The notes under the pieces: generated by a model
Told to the model about the DNA's origin: nothing
Databases searched by the model: none
Seen by the model: the letters and a program-made list of their open reading frames with translations, nothing else
Shown: piece by piece, positions 5,829 through 8,726 of the stretch
Layout: every line of letters starts with the position of its first letter
Position numbering within the stretch: position 1 is the first letter of the stretch
Source of the DNA: an uncultured Clostridia bacterium
GTDB lineage: Bacteria > Bacillota > Clostridia > Christensenellales > UBA1242
DNA length: 8,726 nucleotides
Assembly: GCA_944383945.1 (NCBI GenBank)
Contig: CALWRL010000026.1
Coordinates: 1-8,726, forward strand
Direction of reading: 5' to 3'
Program-made: the position numbers and the translations under genes

Positions 5829-8462
5829 ATGGCAAAAAACAAATATGTTTACCTTTTTTCAGAAGGAAACGCAGACATGAGAAATCTTTTAGGAGGTAAA
5901 GGTGCAAACCTTGCAGAAATGACCAACATTGGTTTGCCTGTTCCACAAGGTTTTACTGTTTCAACAGAAGCTTGCGTTCGTTATTATGATGACGGCAAAA
6001 TGCTTTCAGACGATGTTATAAAACAAATTATGGACGGGCTTGCAAAAGTTGAAAAAATTACAGGTAAAAAATTTGGCGACAAAAACAATCCGCTTTTAGT
6101 TTCTGTTAGAAGTGGTGCGCGTGTTTCTATGCCAGGAATGATGGACACTATTTTAAATCTTGGTCTTAACAGCGAAGTTGTTGAAGGTTTGGTTAAATTA
6201 ACAAACAACCCTCGTTTTGCCTATGATAGTTATAGAAGATTTATTCAAATGTTCTCTGATGTTGCACTTGGTCTTGAAAAATCTAACTTTGAAAAAATTA
6301 TAGACCAAATGAAAGAAGAAAAAGGCGTTAAATTAGACACAGAATTAGATGCTGAAGACTTGAAAGAAATGGTTAAAAGATTTAAAGCTCTTTTCAAAAA
6401 GGAAATGAAATATGATTTCCCAGAAGATCCTAAAATGCAACTTTTAGAAGCAGTTAAAGCTGTTTTCCGTTCATGGGATAACCCAAGAGCTATTTATTAC
6501 AGAAGAGTTAATGATATTCCTTCTTCTTGGGGAACTGCTGTTAATGTTCAATCCATGGTTTTTGTTATCTTTTGCGACCAAAGCGGAACAGGTGTTGCTT
6601 TCACAAGAGACCCTGCAACAGGAGAAAAGAAACTTTATGGTGAATATTTAATGAACGCTCAAGGCGAAGACGTTGTTGCTGGAATTAGAACACCTCAACC
6701 AATTTCTCACCTTGAAGAACAAAACAAAGCTCTTTATGAACAATTTGTTTCAATTGCTAATAAACTTGAAAAGCATTACAGAGATATGCAAGACATGGAA
6801 TTCACAATTGAAAATGGCAAATTGTATATGCTTCAAACAAGAAACGGAAAAAGAACTGCTAAAGCTGCTCTTAAAATAGCTGTTGACCTTGTTAAAGAAG
6901 GTATGTTAACAGAAAAAGAAGCTCTTTTAAAAATTGAGCCAAAACAATTAGATGCTCTTTTGCACCCTCAATTTGATGCAGATTCTTTAAAGAAAGCTCA
7001 ACCTATTGGAAAAGCTCTTCCAGCATCTCCTGGTGCTGCAAGCGGTGTTGTTGCTTTTACAGCAGAACGCGCTATTGAAATGCACAACGAAGGCAAAAAA
7101 GTTGTTTTAGTTCGTTTGGAAACAAGTCCAGAAGACATTGAAGGTATGGCTGCTAGTGAAGGTATTTTAACTGCTAGAGGCGGAAGAACAAGCCATGCTG
7201 CTGTTGTTGCTAGAGGAATGGGAACAGCTTGCGTTGCTGGTTGCCAAGAATTGATTGTTGATGAAGAAGGCAAAAAATTCAAATTAGGTGGAAAAACCTA
7301 TAAAGAAGGCGATGCTATTTCAATTGACGGTTCAACAGGCTTTATTTATGGCGAAGCTGTTAAAACAGTTCCAGCTTCAATTTCAGGAGATTTTGGAACA
7401 ATTATGGCTTGGGCTGATAAATATCGTGCATTACAAGTTAGAACAAATGCCGACACTCCTCAAGATGCAAAAACTGCATTTGATTTCGGTGCTGAAGGAA
7501 TTGGTCTTTGCAGAACTGAACATATGTTCTTTGATGCAGACAGAATTCCAGCTGTTCGTGAAATGATTGTTTCTAAAACAACAGAAGAAAGAAAAAAAGC
7601 TCTTAAAAAACTTCTTCCAATGCAAAAGAAAGACTTTATTGGATTATATAAAGCAATGCAAGGAAAACCTGTTACAATTAGATTCTTAGATCCACCTCTA
7701 CATGAATTTTTGCCACATGAAGATTTTGAAATTAAAGCTCTTGCTAAAGAAATGGGTTTGTCGTTTGAAGAATTAAAATCAACCGTTGAGGGGCTTAAAG
7801 AAGTTAACCCAATGATGGGACACAGAGGTCTTCGTCTTGCAGTAACATATCCAGAAATTGCAGAAATGCAAACAAAAGCTGTTATTGAAGCTGCGATTAA
7901 AGTTAAAGAAGAAAAAGGTTATGATATAGTTCCTGAAATTATGATTCCATTAACATGCGATAGCAAAGAATTTAATTTTGTTCGTGATATTGTTGCAAAT
8001 GTTGCAGATGAAATTATTAAAGCTAAAGGTGTTAATTTACAATATAAAATAGGAACAATGATTGAAATTCCTCGTGCAGCTTTAACTGCAGATGAGGTTG
8101 CAAAATCTGCTGAATTCTTCTCATTTGGAACTAACGATTTAACTCAAATGACATACGGATTTAGCCGTGATGACGCTGGAAAATTCTTGGATATATACTA
8201 TGAAAGAAAGATTTTCGAAAGCGATCCATTTGCTAGATTAGACCAAAATGGTGTTGGTAAACTTGTTAAAATGGCTGCAGACCTTGGCAAACAAACAAGA
8301 AAAGATATAAAACTTGGAATTTGCGGTGAACATGGTGGAGATCCAAGCAGTGTTGAATTCTGCCATAACATTGGTTTAACCTATGTTTCTTGCTCGCCAT
8401 TCCGTGTTCCAATTGCTCGTTTGGCAGCTGCACAAGCAAATATCAAAAACCCTAGAAAATAA
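5829..8462 (+). CDS. ppdK: Pyruvate, phosphate dikinase
   Basis: A cytoplasmic enzyme interconverting pyruvate + ATP + phosphate and PEP + AMP + pyrophosphate; in anaerobes it often runs in glycolysis to save energy through pyrophosphate. The 877 residues match the clostridial enzyme almost residue for residue. The ATP-grasp part has GGKGANLAEM (22-31, Lys24), SVRSG (92-96, Arg94), Glu324 and Gln336. The swivelling domain has GGRTSHAA with the phosphorylated His456 and, two residues before it, Thr454, the target of the PPDK regulatory protein in organisms that have one. The PEP/pyruvate barrel has Arg562, Arg618, Glu746, Asn769-Asp770 and the acid-base Cys832 in GICGEHGG. All catalytic residues are present, so the enzyme should be active. 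The AGGAGG site at 5817-5822 is ideally spaced. CGT, CTT and GCT codons are more frequent than in its neighbours, fitting high expression. No regulatory-protein gene is adjacent. Confidence 0.98.
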   Translation: MAKNKYVYLFSEGNADMRNLLGGKGANLAEMTNIGLPVPQGFTVSTEACVRYYDDGKMLSDDVIKQIMDGLAKVEKITGKKFGDKNNPLLVSVRSGARVSMPGMMDTILNLGLNSEVVEGLVKLTNNPRFAYDSYRRFIQMFSDVALGLEKSNFEKIIDQMKEEKGVKLDTELDAEDLKEMVKRFKALFKKEMKYDFPEDPKMQLLEAVKAVFRSWDNPRAIYYRRVNDIPSSWGTAVNVQSMVFVIFCDQSGTGVAFTRDPATGEKKLYGEYLMNAQGEDVVAGIRTPQPISHLEEQNKALYEQFVSIANKLEKHYRDMQDMEFTIENGKLYMLQTRNGKRTAKAALKIAVDLVKEGMLTEKEALLKIEPKQLDALLHPQFDADSLKKAQPIGKALPASPGAASGVVAFTAERAIEMHNEGKKVVLVRLETSPEDIEGMAASEGILTARGGRTSHAAVVARGMGTACVAGCQELIVDEEGKKFKLGGKTYKEGDAISIDGSTGFIYGEAVKTVPASISGDFGTIMAWADKYRALQVRTNADTPQDAKTAFDFGAEGIGLCRTEHMFFDADRIPAVREMIVSKTTEERKKALKKLLPMQKKDFIGLYKAMQGKPVTIRFLDPPLHEFLPHEDFEIKALAKEMGLSFEELKSTVEGLKEVNPMMGHRGLRLAVTYPEIAEMQTKAVIEAAIKVKEEKGYDIVPEIMIPLTCDSKEFNFVRDIVANVADEIIKAKGVNLQYKIGTMIEIPRAALTADEVAKSAEFFSFGTNDLTQMTYGFSRDDAGKFLDIYYERKIFESDPFARLDQNGVGKLVKMAADLGKQTRKDIKLGICGEHGGDPSSVEFCHNIGLTYVSCSPFRVPIARLAAAQANIKNPRK

Positions 8463-8481
8463 TTTTATATAATTTTAACTT

Positions 8482-8514
8482 AAAAAACCACTATAAACCA
8501 AATAGTGGTTTTTT
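8482..8514 (+). terminator. Intrinsic terminator of ppdK
   Basis: AAAAAACCACTAT (8482-8494) pairs perfectly with ATAGTGGTTTTTT (8502-8514) around the 7-base loop AAACCAA. The 13-pair stem with its terminal T run is the strongest hairpin in the window and starts 20 bases after the stop. Confidence 0.93.
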
Positions 8515-8546
8515 ATTTAATTTTTTTTAATTATATTAAATAAATA

Positions 8547-8555
8547 TGTTATAAT
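8547..8555 (+). promoter_or_regulatory. Extended -10 promoter of the last gene
   Basis: TGTTATAAT: a perfect TATAAT (8550-8555) with the TGn extension before it. The -35 position (TTAATT, 8527-8532) is weak, which an extended -10 can tolerate. The expected start near 8562 leaves a leader of about 24 bases carrying AGGAGG at 8574-8579. Confidence 0.65.
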
Positions 8556-8585
8556 TTAAAGAAGAAAAAATTTAGGAGGAAACAA

Positions 8586-8726
8586 ATGTTTAAACCAAAT
8601 TTTAAAAATTCAATATTAAATGTTAGCGCAACATTGGATAAATTTTTAGGCAATAAAAACAATGCAGTTTCAATTAAGGAATTAGAATATATTTTAAACA
8701 AAGGGTATAAAAATGTTATTTATATT
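8586..8726 (+). CDS. Probable alkaline phosphatase/phosphodiesterase-superfamily protein, N-terminal 47 residues (cut by window end)
   Basis: ATG at 8586 follows AGGAGG with a 7-base gap, and the frame stays open to the window edge. The 47 residues show the pattern NSILNVSATLDKFLG, then a charged helix KELEYILNKGY and a KNVIYI strand. This resembles the start of a family of Bacillota proteins in the alkaline-phosphatase/type I phosphodiesterase superfamily, in which a hydrophobic strand like KNVIYI leads directly into the metal-binding D-G-x-G motif. That motif would fall just beyond the window, so the decisive residues are not seen. No signal peptide is evident, suggesting a cytoplasmic protein. 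A strong promoter and ribosome site suggest good expression. Confidence 0.5.
   Translation, partial: MFKPNFKNSILNVSATLDKFLGNKNNAVSIKELEYILNKGYKNVIYI

Noticed and set aside
6998..7282. A 94-codon minus-strand open frame inside ppdK
   Set aside because: It overlaps the phosphohistidine domain of ppdK on the opposite strand and reflects that gene's codon pattern; there is no start signal.
7288..7566. A 92-codon plus-strand frame shifted within ppdK
   Set aside because: It is an out-of-frame shadow of a gene whose own frame carries all catalytic residues.
1..8726. A new defence, mobile or multi-gene accessory system
   Set aside because: All complete genes belong to known housekeeping or envelope families. 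No transposase, integrase, repeats, attachment site, tRNA or toxin-antitoxin pair could be seen.

Overview
The window is AT-rich, compact and entirely plus-strand: eight genes or gene ends, each pair separated by no more than about 145 bases, with no stretch over 300 bases lacking a gene. The gene content and signals point to a low-GC member of the Bacillota (Clostridia-like, probably an uncultured gut-type lineage). The reasons are a SpoVB-type flippase, a TIGR04086/DUF3792 membrane protein, a clostridial-type pyruvate phosphate dikinase, strong AGGAGG ribosome sites on some genes, and hairpin/T-tract terminators. The standard code is used: Trp is TGG, and the only in-frame TGA is the regulated one in prfB. 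No mobile element, CRISPR array, rRNA or tRNA is visible.

Layout: (1) 1-839, the 3' end of infB (IF2) followed by rbfA, ending in a terminator that overlaps the rbfA stop codon. (2) 880-2558, a SpoVB/MurJ-like polysaccharide or lipid flippase, ending at a hairpin built only of A and T. (3) 2574-3980, a small divergent HU-type DNA-binding protein and a DusB-type tRNA-dihydrouridine synthase, with a terminator after dus. (4) 4043-4535, a four-helix membrane protein of the TIGR04086 type with its own terminator. (5) 4538-5729, prfB (RF2) with a consensus promoter, the classical in-frame TGA +1 frameshift and a terminator. (6) 5739-8514, ppdK with a promoter, a structured leader, a strong ribosome site and a terminator. 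(7) 8550-end, the promoter and first 47 codons of a probable alkaline-phosphatase/phosphodiesterase-superfamily protein.

Functionally this is a housekeeping neighbourhood: translation initiation (IF2, RbfA), termination (RF2), tRNA modification (Dus), nucleoid (HU), envelope (flippase, small membrane protein) and PEP/pyruvate metabolism (PPDK). I do not see a new multi-gene system.

The most notable signal is regulatory. The genes divide into those with a clear Shine-Dalgarno site (the TIGR04086 gene, ppdK, the last gene, and weakly rbfA) and those with none (flippase, HU, dus, prfB). For prfB and dus a good sigma-A promoter sits so close that the predicted transcription start falls on or next to the ATG, implying leaderless mRNAs, which are uncommon in Bacillota. 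In prfB this means the only SD-like sequence near the start is the internal one that drives the frameshift.
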